A stretch of 64,000 nt of DNA from Bryobacterales bacterium. GTDB lineage: Bacteria > Acidobacteriota > Terriglobia > Bryobacterales > Bryobacteraceae. The DNA is taken from contig JADZCM010000001.1 in assembly GCA_020851555.1 (NCBI GenBank), positions 124,001 through 188,000 on the forward strand, read 5' to 3'. How positions within the stretch are numbered: position 1 is the first letter of the stretch; the number at the start of each line of letters is the position of its first letter. The notes beneath the pieces are model-generated. The model saw only the letters and a list, made by a program, of their open reading frames with translations, did not search any database and was not told where the DNA came from. Made by a program: the position numbers and the translations under genes. Below, in pieces: positions 1-7,496 of this stretch.

Positions 1-48
1 GGCGTGGATGATGACGATATCCGCACCGAGGAATTTGCCGGGTATTGA
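1..48 (+). CDS. 3' tail of an upstream gene (partial)
   Basis: An open frame enters from the left edge and ends with TGA at 46-48; the visible tail reads GVDDDDIRTEEFAGY. The next gene starts three bases after the stop, which fits a translationally coupled operon. Fifteen residues are too few to name a family, and chance openness of the frame cannot be excluded. Confidence 0.3.
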   Translation, partial: GVDDDDIRTEEFAGY

Positions 49-50
49 AG

Positions 51-1403
51 ATGGGCGCCAAGACCGGCCTGGGCACGGGCAGCGTGGATTACCAGGCGCT
101 CAGAGAGCGCGAAGCCGGGCTGCAACGGATGCTGATGGTCTGGATCGTCACCGGCCTGGCCTTCATGCTCCTGCCCGGCACCTTTCTCGGAGTCTGGAAC
201 CTGATCGCGATTGCAGGTGAACACACTGCCGCCCGAGTGGATCCGGCGTGGATCCAGGCTCACGGGCACGCCCAGATCTTCGGTTGGATCGGGACCTTCA
301 TTCTGGGCATCGGCTTTTACTCCCTCACCAAGATGGGGCGCATCCCGGAATTCGCGATCGCTCGTGCCTGGGTGAGTTGGGCGCTGTGGACCCTGGGCGT
401 GGCCTTGCGCTGGGCGACGAATCTCTGGCTGTGGCAGTGGCGGTGGCTGCTGCCGGCGTCAGCCGTGCTCGAACTCTGCGGCTTGCTGGTGTTTCTGATG
501 ACGGTTGGCGGCCACCGCACGGGAGCGGGCCGAACGCAGCAGGGCGCGGTGGGCGGGCAGGTGTGGATGATCGCAGTGGGAGCCGGAAGCGCCGGATTCC
601 TGGCCAGCCTGGCCGCGAACCTGATCCTCACGTTCCAGGCGGCGCTCACGGGAGCGGGCCCGGCCGTTTCGCACGGCGTCAATCAGCGCTTGCTGGTCCT
701 GTTCACGTGGGCATTCCCGGTGGTCATCATCTGGGGCTTCAGCGCGCGCTGGTTGCCGGTGTTTCTTGGCCTGGCGAATCAAAGGCCCCGAGCCTTGGAA
801 GCCGCGCTGGCGGTGAACGTGGCGGGTGTTGGCGCGGCCATGGCGGGATGGTGGTTGGCTGCCGGCGCCGCATTCCTCGCGGCGTCGGGCCTGGCCGCAG
901 TCTCGCTGCGGGTGCTAGGGCCGTCCGTCAGGCCGCCGAAGATTATCGGCGTGCACCCCGCCTTTCCGCTTTTCGTCCGCATCGCCTACGTCTGGCTGTT
1001 GATCGCGGCCGCCATTTCCGTGAGCGCGGCGCTGTGGGACAGGTCGGGCGGGCTGTGGGGCGCGTCGCGGCACGCCCTGACGGTCGGCTTCATGTCCACC
1101 ATGGTCTTCGCCATTGGCCAGCGCGTTTTGCCCGCCTTCTGCGGGATGCGCATTCTCTACAGCCCGCGATGGATGGGCGCGTCGTTGTGGCTGCTGGCCG
1201 TTGGATGCTTCTTGAGAGTGGCCTCGGAGATCGGCGCGTACGAATCCTACGCGCCATTCTTGTGGCCCTTGCTGCCGGTTTCCGCGGTCATCGAGATGAT
1301 CGCGGTCACGGTCTTTGCCGGTAATCTCCTGCTCACGCTTAGCAGGACTCCGGCGCATCTGGCCGGGACAGGCTCTGCCGGCTGGCGGCTCACCGCCGCG
1401 TGA
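51..1403 (+). CDS. NnrS-like multi-spanning membrane protein
   Basis: Polytopic membrane protein of about 450 residues with roughly twelve hydrophobic segments. The stretch HGHAQIFGWIGTFILGIGFY near residue 70 is typical of the NnrS family, haem- and copper-containing membrane proteins that protect denitrifying and other bacteria against nitric-oxide stress. A TTG at 45 is also in frame, but the ATG at 51 follows the upstream stop directly and is preferred. The gene lies 55 bp upstream of an RIC-type iron-sulfur repair gene, and that pairing supports a role in the nitrosative stress response. A distant relation to haem-copper oxidase subunit I would give a similar look; the NnrS call rests on the His-Gly-His motif and the neighbour. 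Confidence 0.7.
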   Translation: MGAKTGLGTGSVDYQALREREAGLQRMLMVWIVTGLAFMLLPGTFLGVWNLIAIAGEHTAARVDPAWIQAHGHAQIFGWIGTFILGIGFYSLTKMGRIPEFAIARAWVSWALWTLGVALRWATNLWLWQWRWLLPASAVLELCGLLVFLMTVGGHRTGAGRTQQGAVGGQVWMIAVGAGSAGFLASLAANLILTFQAALTGAGPAVSHGVNQRLLVLFTWAFPVVIIWGFSARWLPVFLGLANQRPRALEAALAVNVAGVGAAMAGWWLAAGAAFLAASGLAAVSLRVLGPSVRPPKIIGVHPAFPLFVRIAYVWLLIAAAISVSAALWDRSGGLWGASRHALTVGFMSTMVFAIGQRVLPAFCGMRILYSPRWMGASLWLLAVGCFLRVASEIGAYESYAPFLWPLLPVSAVIEMIAVTVFAGNLLLTLSRTPAHLAGTGSAGWRLTAA

Positions 1404-1458
1404 TCGGAGTCACAGCCCCCGGAGGGGCATTGCCATAGGATTGAAAGAGAGAGGACAA

Positions 1459-2184
1459 ATGCTGGGAATACAGGAACAAACAGTGGGACAGATCGCCGCC
1501 AGTTCACTGGCCGCGGTGAAGGTTTTCGAGCGGCTGGGGATCGACTATTGCTGTGGGGGCAATCGTCCCCTGGCCGAGGTCTGCCAGGAGAAGGGTCTGG
1601 ATCCGTCAGCCCTCCAGGGTGAACTGGAGTCGGCGATGAGCGCGGCTTCGGCGGATGCCGAGGACTGGAGCGCGGCGCCGCTGCGGGAACTCATCGCGCA
1701 CATCCTGAAGACGCACCACGAGTACCTGAAGCGCGAACTGGGCCCACTCGGTGCGCGTCTGGACAAGGTGTACCGCGTCTACAACGAGAAGTACGGCCCC
1801 ACGCTGACTGGCCTGCCGGAAGTCTACGACGGTCTGCGAGCCGAGTTGGAAATGCACATGCACAAGGAGGAGATGATTCTGTTTCCTTCGATCGGCTCTT
1901 ATGAGGCGGCGGCTCAGTCGGGCTCGCCGCTGCCGCGAACTCCCTTCGGGAGCATCGCCAACCCGATCCGGATGATGGAAGCAGAACACGACAGCGCCGG
2001 AACGGCTTTGACCGAGATCCGCAAGATCACGGCGGACTTCGCCATTCCGGATTATGCCTGTGTCACGTTCCGGTCCCTGATGGCCGGGCTCCAGGAACTC
2101 GAGCGGGATCTGCACCTGCACATTCATCTCGAGAACAACATCCTGTTTCCGCGCGCGATCGCCCTCGAAGCCACCGGGCGGTAA
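1459..2184 (+). CDS. ric: Iron-sulfur cluster repair di-iron protein (RIC/YtfE/ScdA)
   Basis: 241 residues. The N-terminal DUF542/ScdA_N domain carries the motif DYCCGG near residue 30; the rest is a hemerythrin-like four-helix bundle with His and Glu ligands spread over H-x-E type helices (for example LEMHMHKEE and LHLHIHLENN). RIC proteins repair iron-sulfur clusters damaged by nitric oxide or oxidants, acting in the cytoplasm. The ATG at 1459 follows GAGAGAGGAC, a reasonable ribosome binding site, and gives the usual family length; the frame is open further upstream but that part overlaps the previous gene. It lies just downstream of the NnrS-like gene and is probably in one transcript with it. 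Confidence 0.9.
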   Translation: MLGIQEQTVGQIAASSLAAVKVFERLGIDYCCGGNRPLAEVCQEKGLDPSALQGELESAMSAASADAEDWSAAPLRELIAHILKTHHEYLKRELGPLGARLDKVYRVYNEKYGPTLTGLPEVYDGLRAELEMHMHKEEMILFPSIGSYEAAAQSGSPLPRTPFGSIANPIRMMEAEHDSAGTALTEIRKITADFAIPDYACVTFRSLMAGLQELERDLHLHIHLENNILFPRAIALEATGR

Positions 2185-2371
2185 GCGGGGGCGGAGGGTC
2201 AGTTTCGTTTCCGGAAAGACGATTCAGGGCGCCCGGCGAACCAGTCTGTTCAAGCAGCAATCGCCGGGAGCCTGGCCTCCAGGGTTTGCATCTGTACTAC
2301 GTTAGCGGACCGGCCTGATTTGTGGCATCGTCAGCGGGAACCGGCGGCTGCGCGGCGGCGGCCGGCCCGCC

Positions 2372-3316
2372 TTATCCCAGCCACTTCTCGGAGGCTCTCA
2401 GGGCCGCCAGTTCGGAATCCTTGATCGGATAGGAGTATTCGGCCCCCGGGAATGCGCCGCTGCGCACTTCGGCGACATACTCGGCCACGGCCATCTCGAC
2501 CAGCACCAGCAAACCGTCCCGCCGCTCCACGCGGCCCAGGTGCTTGAGGTCCGGCGCGCCGTCCAGGTAGTCGGCGAACTTCCTGGCCACCTGCGGCAGG
2601 TAGCACTTGGCGAACCAGGGCCGGAACGGCTGGTAGAAGCCCACCAAGTCGTGCATAATCAACAGTTGACCGTCCAGCTTGCCCCCGGCGCCGATCCCGT
2701 ACACGGGAATCCGGAGTTGACGAGCAATCTGCGCCGCGGGCTCCTCGGGCATGGCTTCGAGCAGGATGGCGAACACTCCAGCCGACTGTAGGGCCAGGGC
2801 GTCCTCGAGGGTCCTTTCGAAGCTCTCCCGGCTCTTTCCCTGCACGCGATACCCGCCGAACGAGGCGGTGCTCTGCGGCGTAAGCCCAAGGTGCCCCATA
2901 ACCAGGATTCCGCCGTCCACCATGGCCTTCACCTGCCGGAGTTGGCGCTGCCCTCCCTCGCACTTGATGGCGTCGGCGCCCGCTTCCTTCACGAATCGCA
3001 TGGCGTTGACCACGGCGTCGCGGGGGCTCGGCTCATAGCTTCCTTGCGGCATGTCGCCGATAAGAAAGGTGTTAGGCGCGCCGCGGCGGGCCGCCGAGGC
3101 CAGCGTGATCATCTCGGCCATGGTCACCGGGTTGGTGGTCGGGTGACCCAACTGGACCATTCCACCCGAATCTCCCACCAGGATCATGTCGACTCCGGCT
3201 CGCTCCGCGGCATGGGCGAACGGCACGTCATAGGCGGTTACCCAGGCGACGGGTATGGCCTGCTGTTTCATTCTGTACAGGTCCGTCAGGGACCGCTTGG
3301 CTGGTTTGTGGCTCAT
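2372..3316 (-). CDS. panB: 3-methyl-2-oxobutanoate hydroxymethyltransferase (ketopantoate hydroxymethyltransferase)
   Basis: 314-residue TIM-barrel enzyme that makes ketopantoate from 2-oxoisovalerate and methylene-tetrahydrofolate, the first step of pantothenate and CoA synthesis. Metal and substrate residues known from E. coli PanB are kept: Asp-Ser in LVGDSGG, Asp in LIGDMPQ, Lys in IKCEGG and the catalytic Glu in LLEAMPEE, then GIGAG. It is about 50 residues longer than E. coli PanB; 25-30 of these lie as an insertion before the standard C-terminal helix (AEYVAEVRSGAFPG). The ATG at 3316 begins at the expected MSHKP start; the frame is open upstream but that sequence is not PanB-like. No panC or panD is nearby. 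It is transcribed away from the sigma-factor operon. Confidence 0.92.
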   Translation of the reverse strand: MSHKPAKRSLTDLYRMKQQAIPVAWVTAYDVPFAHAAERAGVDMILVGDSGGMVQLGHPTTNPVTMAEMITLASAARRGAPNTFLIGDMPQGSYEPSPRDAVVNAMRFVKEAGADAIKCEGGQRQLRQVKAMVDGGILVMGHLGLTPQSTASFGGYRVQGKSRESFERTLEDALALQSAGVFAILLEAMPEEPAAQIARQLRIPVYGIGAGGKLDGQLLIMHDLVGFYQPFRPWFAKCYLPQVARKFADYLDGAPDLKHLGRVERRDGLLVLVEMAVAEYVAEVRSGAFPGAEYSYPIKDSELAALRASEKWLG

Positions 3317-3660
3317 CTCTATCTGGTTAACCGTCCATGAGTCGGCATGGCCCCGCCGGGGCCGTCCGTTCGGCGGATGCGGGAACACCCTGAATTGCTG
3401 GAGGCGCTGCCCGGATTTCCCGGTAGCTGCCAGTATACACCACCCCGGCAGACCGAGTGGTTTTGCCTTTTCCTTCAATACCTTGTAACCTGAGAGTCTG
3501 CCGCAGCGCCCTTCTTTGTGAGGTAGTGCGGGTGAGCGCGGTTGCACTTGAGTTGACGGCCCTCCTGGGAAGCCGGGCGCCGGGCAGTCCGCCGTCCGCG
3601 GCAGGCGTGGCCGGCTCCGGGGCGGCCCCGGCGGTTTCCCGGGTGCAGGCGAGCAGGCAC
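3317..3660. other. Divergent intergenic region between panB and the sigma factor
   Basis: Control region for both neighbours. On the minus strand a TATACT box (complement of 3432-3437) could serve panB with a leader of about 110 nt; no good -35 was seen. The part from 3532 is open in the sigma-factor frame from a GTG and encodes an Ala/Gly/Pro-rich segment, so the sigma gene could begin there. Nothing else recognisable. Confidence 0.4.
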
Positions 3661-4257
3661 ATGCTGGTTGACGCCGAACTGATCGAACGCGCCAGGGGAG
3701 GAGACGACGCAGCGTTCAATCAGATTGTCCTCGCCTGCCGCAGGCGGGTGTTGGGAACAATCGCCAGGCTGATCGGCCGCCGGGAGGATGTGGAAGATGT
3801 GGGGCAGCAGGTCTTCCTCCGGCTCTATCTCTCGCTCGATCAGCTCAGGACGCCGGACGTGTTCGATCCCTGGCTGTACCGCTTGACCGTGAATGCGGCG
3901 TATGATTATCTTCGGAGACAGCGCCGGCGCAGCGAAATGCGAATGGCCGACCTGCCCGAACTGGTGGTGCAGTCGGCCGACGCGGCGGCGGGCAGCTTGC
4001 GGCAGAAGGAGGAGAGCGAGAAGGCCAGGATTCGGGAGTACGTGCAAGGCCTGCTGGCGTCGGTTTCCGAGTCTGACCGCGCCCTGCTCATTCTGAAAGA
4101 GGTCGAGGGCCTCTCGCTCAAAGAGCTTCAACGGGTTTACGGCGTGAATGAGAACGCGCTGAAAGTGAGACTGTTCCGGGCACGGCAGAGAGTGTTGAAA
4201 GCCCTTGCCAGAGAGCGCTCGGGACAGGAGGAAGGCAGTGAGAGGGAAGGATCATGA
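3661..4257 (+). CDS. ECF-type RNA polymerase sigma factor
   Basis: 198 residues from the ATG at 3661. Region 2 runs from about residue 15 to 85 (GDDAAFNQIV, EDVGQQVFLRLYLSL, WLYRLTVNAAYDYLRRQRRR) and region 4 from about 130 to 180 (ALLILKEVEGLSLKEL followed by an HTH and VRLFRARQRVLKAL). This is the two-domain layout of group 4 (ECF) sigma factors, which redirect RNA polymerase to stress or envelope genes. A GTG at 3532 preceded by GAGG would add 43 low-complexity residues; I prefer 3661 because region 2 follows at once, though its ribosome site is weak. The stop overlaps the next start as ATGA, so the next gene is translationally coupled and is the natural candidate for its regulator. Confidence 0.9.
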   Translation: MLVDAELIERARGGDDAAFNQIVLACRRRVLGTIARLIGRREDVEDVGQQVFLRLYLSLDQLRTPDVFDPWLYRLTVNAAYDYLRRQRRRSEMRMADLPELVVQSADAAAGSLRQKEESEKARIREYVQGLLASVSESDRALLILKEVEGLSLKELQRVYGVNENALKVRLFRARQRVLKALARERSGQEEGSEREGS

Positions 4258-4616
4258 ACCCGAACGTGCCCGACAACCTTGAGGATCAACTCGGCCTCGA
4301 GTTGGACAGGCTTTTTCTGACCTACCGGGAGGCCTGCGCCGCTCCGGAGGCCGGTCCGGATTTCATGCCGCAGCTCTGGCGGATGATCGAGGCCCGCCGT
4401 TCCGTCAGCAGCGCCTTCGGGCGCTGGACCAAGGCTTTTGTGACCGCCGCGGCCGCGCTGTGCATCCTGCTGGGACTCCTCCAGAGCTACGTGCCGTCCC
4501 GGCCCACGTTCTACACGCAGACCTACATCGAGGCGCTCCAGGCGGAGAACAGCGCCGAAGGCGCCACTTATTTTGAGGCGCTCTGGACGGAGGACGGAGG
4601 CGCGAGCTTCCAGTGA
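4254..4616 (+). CDS. Small single-pass membrane protein, candidate anti-sigma factor
   Basis: 120 residues. An N-terminal cytoplasmic part of about 60 residues is followed by one transmembrane helix (AFVTAAAALCILLGLLQSYV, about 62-81) and a short outer tail of about 40 residues. Position directly after an ECF sigma gene with ATGA overlap is the classic place for an anti-sigma factor. However, no zinc-finger anti-sigma motif (His-x3-Cys-x2-Cys) is present and I do not recognise the family. The anti-sigma role is inferred from position and topology only. It ends in a GTGA overlap with the next gene, so three genes are coupled. Confidence 0.7.
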   Translation: MNPNVPDNLEDQLGLELDRLFLTYREACAAPEAGPDFMPQLWRMIEARRSVSSAFGRWTKAFVTAAAALCILLGLLQSYVPSRPTFYTQTYIEALQAENSAEGATYFEALWTEDGGASFQ

Positions 4617-5053
4617 AACCGCTCCGGTTCTCCGTCGCGCTTCAGCTCTTCGTGGTCTTCGCCAGCGGCGTGCTGGTGGGGGGACTGGGCTACCGCCTCT
4701 ACAACTCCCTCCCTGCCGGGCGGCAGACCATGAAGGCCCCTCCTCCGCCGCCCGGCCGGGGAGGCCGCTTCCCGTTTCGCGAGCGGTACGTGCAAGAGAT
4801 GCGGGAGCGCCTGAAGCTGCGCGAGGAGCAGGTCCGCAGGCTCAACGACATCCTGGAAATGACGGGCCGGAGCGTCTGGGACGCCAAGCGCCGGCAGGAC
4901 ACGGAGATGAAGGCGCTTCAGGATCGCCAGCAGGCTCAGATCCGGGCCATGCTCGACCCGCCACAAGTCACCGAATACGAGAAGATGCTGCGGGAACGCG
5001 AGGAGCAGATGAAGCTGAATCGCGGCCGCTCCCGCCCTCCCCGCCACGACTGA
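4613..5053 (+). CDS. Membrane-anchored Spy/CpxP-like periplasmic protein
   Basis: 146 residues starting at a GTG that overlaps the previous stop (GTGA). One N-terminal membrane segment (LQLFVVFASGVLVGGLGYRL) is followed by a Pro-rich linker with a PPPPPGRGG stretch and then a highly charged helical domain. The helices contain two repeats resembling the LTxxQ motif of Spy, CpxP and CnrX-type sensors: LKLREEQVRRLNDILE and MLDPPQVTEYEKML. Such proteins bind unfolded proteins or metals in the periplasm and feed into envelope stress regulation. With the sigma factor and the membrane protein upstream it could form a sensor/anti-sigma/sigma chain; that is an inference from order and overlap. Confidence 0.65.
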   Translation: MKPLRFSVALQLFVVFASGVLVGGLGYRLYNSLPAGRQTMKAPPPPPGRGGRFPFRERYVQEMRERLKLREEQVRRLNDILEMTGRSVWDAKRRQDTEMKALQDRQQAQIRAMLDPPQVTEYEKMLREREEQMKLNRGRSRPPRHD

Positions 5054-5204
5054 TCTCCAGCATTTCCGCATTCGATCATTCCGGGGAAACCCGCCCTTCG
5101 GCGCGCACATCCCATAGGTAGACAGAGGAAGGCTTTCGGATGGAATCCGGATTGCTCCAGGGCTGGGAGAATACGGAAACCGGAAGTCTTGGGGAGTGCC
5201 TGTG

Positions 5205-6383
5205 ATGGTCCGAGTCAATGTGCCTCTGGATACAAGCCGCACGGGATACGAAGCGGAAACGCTCCGGCAGCACCTGCGGAGATTGATCGTCGGGCAGGAC
5301 GAGGCGGTCAGCCGGATCGTGGACGTCTACCAGATGTATCTGGCCGGGATGAACAGCCCGGACCGCCCCGTGGGCAGCTTCCTTTTCCTGGGACCGACCG
5401 GGTCGGGCAAGACCCGAATCGTGGAGGCCGCGGCCGAAGGGCTGCTGGGAAACTCCCGTGCCGTCATCAAGATCGACTGCGCGGAGTTCCAGCACAGCCA
5501 TGAGATCGCCAAGCTGATCGGATCGCCTCCCGGCTACCTCGGGCACCGTGAGACACACCCCCTGCTGAGCCAGGAGATTCTGAGCCAGTACCACACCGAT
5601 AAGGTCAAGCTCAGTTTCGTGCTGTTCGACGAGATCGAGAAGGCCAGCGATGCGCTCTGGAACCTGCTGCTCGGCATTCTGGACAAAGCCACTCTGACTT
5701 TGGGCGACAACCGCCGGGTGGACTTCTCCCGGACCGTGGTTTTTCTGACGAGCAACCTCGGCGCGAGCCAGATGAGTTCCATTCTGAGACCCAGTCTGGG
5801 ATTCGCGGCTTCCGAAGTGAGCCGCGCCGTGGACGAAGGGACCCTGTCGGGCGAGCTCTCCGGCAAGATCGCCCGCGCCGGGGTGGAAGCGGCGCGGAGG
5901 CGGTTCACTCCCGAGTTCATGAACCGGCTGGACAGGGTAGTGGTATTCCAGCCGCTCGGCCAGGCCGAACTGCGGCAAGTTCTTGACATCGAACTGCGTC
6001 TGTTGCAGCAGAGGGTCTTCGACTCGGTGGGGCCGCACTATTTCGTGTTCACTGCGTCCCCGGAGGCGAGGGAGTACCTGTTGAAAGAGGGCACCGACGT
6101 CAAGTACGGCGCCCGCCACCTGAGGCGCGCCATCGAGAGGCTGGTGGTGCAGCCCCTGTCGAGCCTGATCGCCACGGACCAATTGAGCAACGGCGACCTT
6201 GTGCATATCGACTTCGACGCGGCCTTGGGGGAGTTGACCTTCCGGAAGCAGGCCGAGGGAATGGGGATGCAGGCCATGGCCGAGATGGCGGGTGTGATTC
6301 CGGGCGCGGCGGTGACGGCTGCCAGCGCCGCCGCCGCCGAGAACCCGCGGGCCGCTTCCGCGCGGGGCTCCCGCCGGGCCTGA
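5205..6383 (+). CDS. Single-ring AAA+ ATPase resembling the ClpB/ClpA second ring
   Basis: 392 residues, corresponding to only the D2 ring plus the small C-terminal domain of ClpB/ClpA. Visible motifs: Walker A GPTGSGKT (about 63-70), pore loop PPGYLGH (about 108-114), Walker B FVLFDEIEK (about 138-146), sensor 1 FLTSNLGA, arginine finger region FTPEFMNRLDRVVVF, sensor 2 GARHLRRAIERL. All ATPase residues look intact, so it is probably an active unfoldase or remodeller. There is no N-terminal substrate domain, no first ring and no ClpX zinc domain. The ATG at 5205 has GGGGA at proper distance; a GTG at 5196 is less likely. The tail is Ala-rich and its stop codon lies inside the left copy of a 172-bp repeat, so the original end may have been altered. 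It follows the Spy-like gene by 151 bp on the same strand. Confidence 0.85.
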   Translation: MVRVNVPLDTSRTGYEAETLRQHLRRLIVGQDEAVSRIVDVYQMYLAGMNSPDRPVGSFLFLGPTGSGKTRIVEAAAEGLLGNSRAVIKIDCAEFQHSHEIAKLIGSPPGYLGHRETHPLLSQEILSQYHTDKVKLSFVLFDEIEKASDALWNLLLGILDKATLTLGDNRRVDFSRTVVFLTSNLGASQMSSILRPSLGFAASEVSRAVDEGTLSGELSGKIARAGVEAARRRFTPEFMNRLDRVVVFQPLGQAELRQVLDIELRLLQQRVFDSVGPHYFVFTASPEAREYLLKEGTDVKYGARHLRRAIERLVVQPLSSLIATDQLSNGDLVHIDFDAALGELTFRKQAEGMGMQAMAEMAGVIPGAAVTAASAAAAENPRAASARGSRRA

Positions 6384-6546
6384 GGGGCTGCACTTCCGTA
6401 CGCACCGTGGGATGGACTCCCGCCGGCCCCTCCGCGAGCCCGGCCAAGGCTCCCGCCCAAATCAGCTTGCCGCCAAAGTACACGTTATGGTCGGTCTCGA
6501 CCGGTCCCCGTACGCCGCCGGCAGGTTCCCCTCGGCGATCTCTTCG
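6375..6546 (+). repeat. 172-bp direct repeat, left copy
   Basis: Matches 11934-12105 in the same orientation with about four mismatches and no gaps (constant offset 5559). It begins at the stop codon region of the AAA+ gene and ends 30 bp before transposase homology begins. The complementary strand contains an open reading stretch with the words NVYFGGKLIWAGALAGL, but no start, RBS or family is evident, so it is treated as a non-coding dispersed repeat. Confidence 0.9.
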
Positions 6547-6577
6547 ACTCTTCCCACGGCAGCGCCGGTTTGCGAGC

Positions 6578-7486
6578 CGGTACACGGCGGCCGACGCCGA
6601 ATTGCTGGCGCGGGTGGACGAGGCGCACGAGACGCTCAGCGGGCCGGCCACGTAGAAGATACTGTAACGGGAGTGCTACGACTTTGGCGACCAGCGCTAC
6701 CAGCGCTTGGCGCGCATTTCGGTGGCTCACCTGTACCGTTTGCGGCAGAGTCGGAGCTACCGCCAGCAGCGCGTGCGCTACCAGAAAACCCGGCCGACGG
6801 CGGTGGCCATCGGCGAGCGGCGCCGGCCGGACCCGCAAGGCCGGCCGGGGTTTCTGCGGGTGGACACGGTGCATCAGGGCGACCGGGATGGGGAGAAGGG
6901 GCTCTATCACATCAACGCCGTGGACGAGGTGACGCAGTGGCAGATCGTGGGAGCCACCGCGCACATCAGCGAAGCCTGGCTGGAACCGGTGCTGGCGGCC
7001 CTGCTGGAGCAGTTCCCGTTTCAGCGGCGGAGTTTTCATTCCGGCAATGGCAGCGAGTTCATCAACCAGACGGTGGCCCGGCTGCTGAACAAACTGCTGG
7101 TGGAGCAGACCAAGTCGCAGCCGCGGCACTCCAACGACAACGGCCTGGTGGAAGGCAAGAATGGGGCGGTGATCCGGAAGCACATCGGCTATGGGCACAT
7201 CGCTGCGGAGCATGCCGAAGCGTTCCAGGCATTCTACCGGGAGCATTTCAACCCCTACCTGAATTTCCACCGGCCCTGCGGCGGCCGTGGCATTAAAGCG
7301 GCAACTGCAATTCGCCCACCCAACCTGCAACTGAATCCGCTTGAGGAAGAGCCCGGCGTCAGCACGCTGGAGACCGCCGCGCGAAGCGAGCGCGAACCGC
7401 TGCCCGAGCCGGCGCCCGTGCGGACCGGCGAAAAGGGACGGCCGCGGCCCGGCACCGTGCAAGCACTTACCGGGCCGCGACCATAA
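6578..7486 (+). pseudogene. Degenerate DDE transposase (integrase-core type)
   Basis: Reads as one frame interrupted by two stop codons, TAG at 6653 and TAA at 6665. Before them stands a helical segment (RYTAADAELLARVDEAHETL); after them the text continues with the YDFGDQRYQRLARISVAHLY region, then an integrase core: LRVDTVHQGD (first Asp), then FHSGNGSEFIN where the family has FHSDNGSEFIN, then the Glu in LVEGKNGAVIRKHIGYGH. So the second catalytic Asp is Gly. After HRPCG near 7280 the normal C-terminus is replaced by unrelated Pro/Glu/Arg-rich sequence, suggesting a deletion. Three independent lesions make this a dead element. Its stop lies 11 bp from the end of the convergent receptor gene. 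No inverted terminal repeats were found. Confidence 0.85.
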
Positions 7487-7496
7487 GGAGCGGCGT

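Noticed and set aside
3463-3489. TTGCCT and TGTAAC as a promoter for the sigma factor
   Set aside because: Spacer of 15 nt and a poor -10; not strong enough to call.
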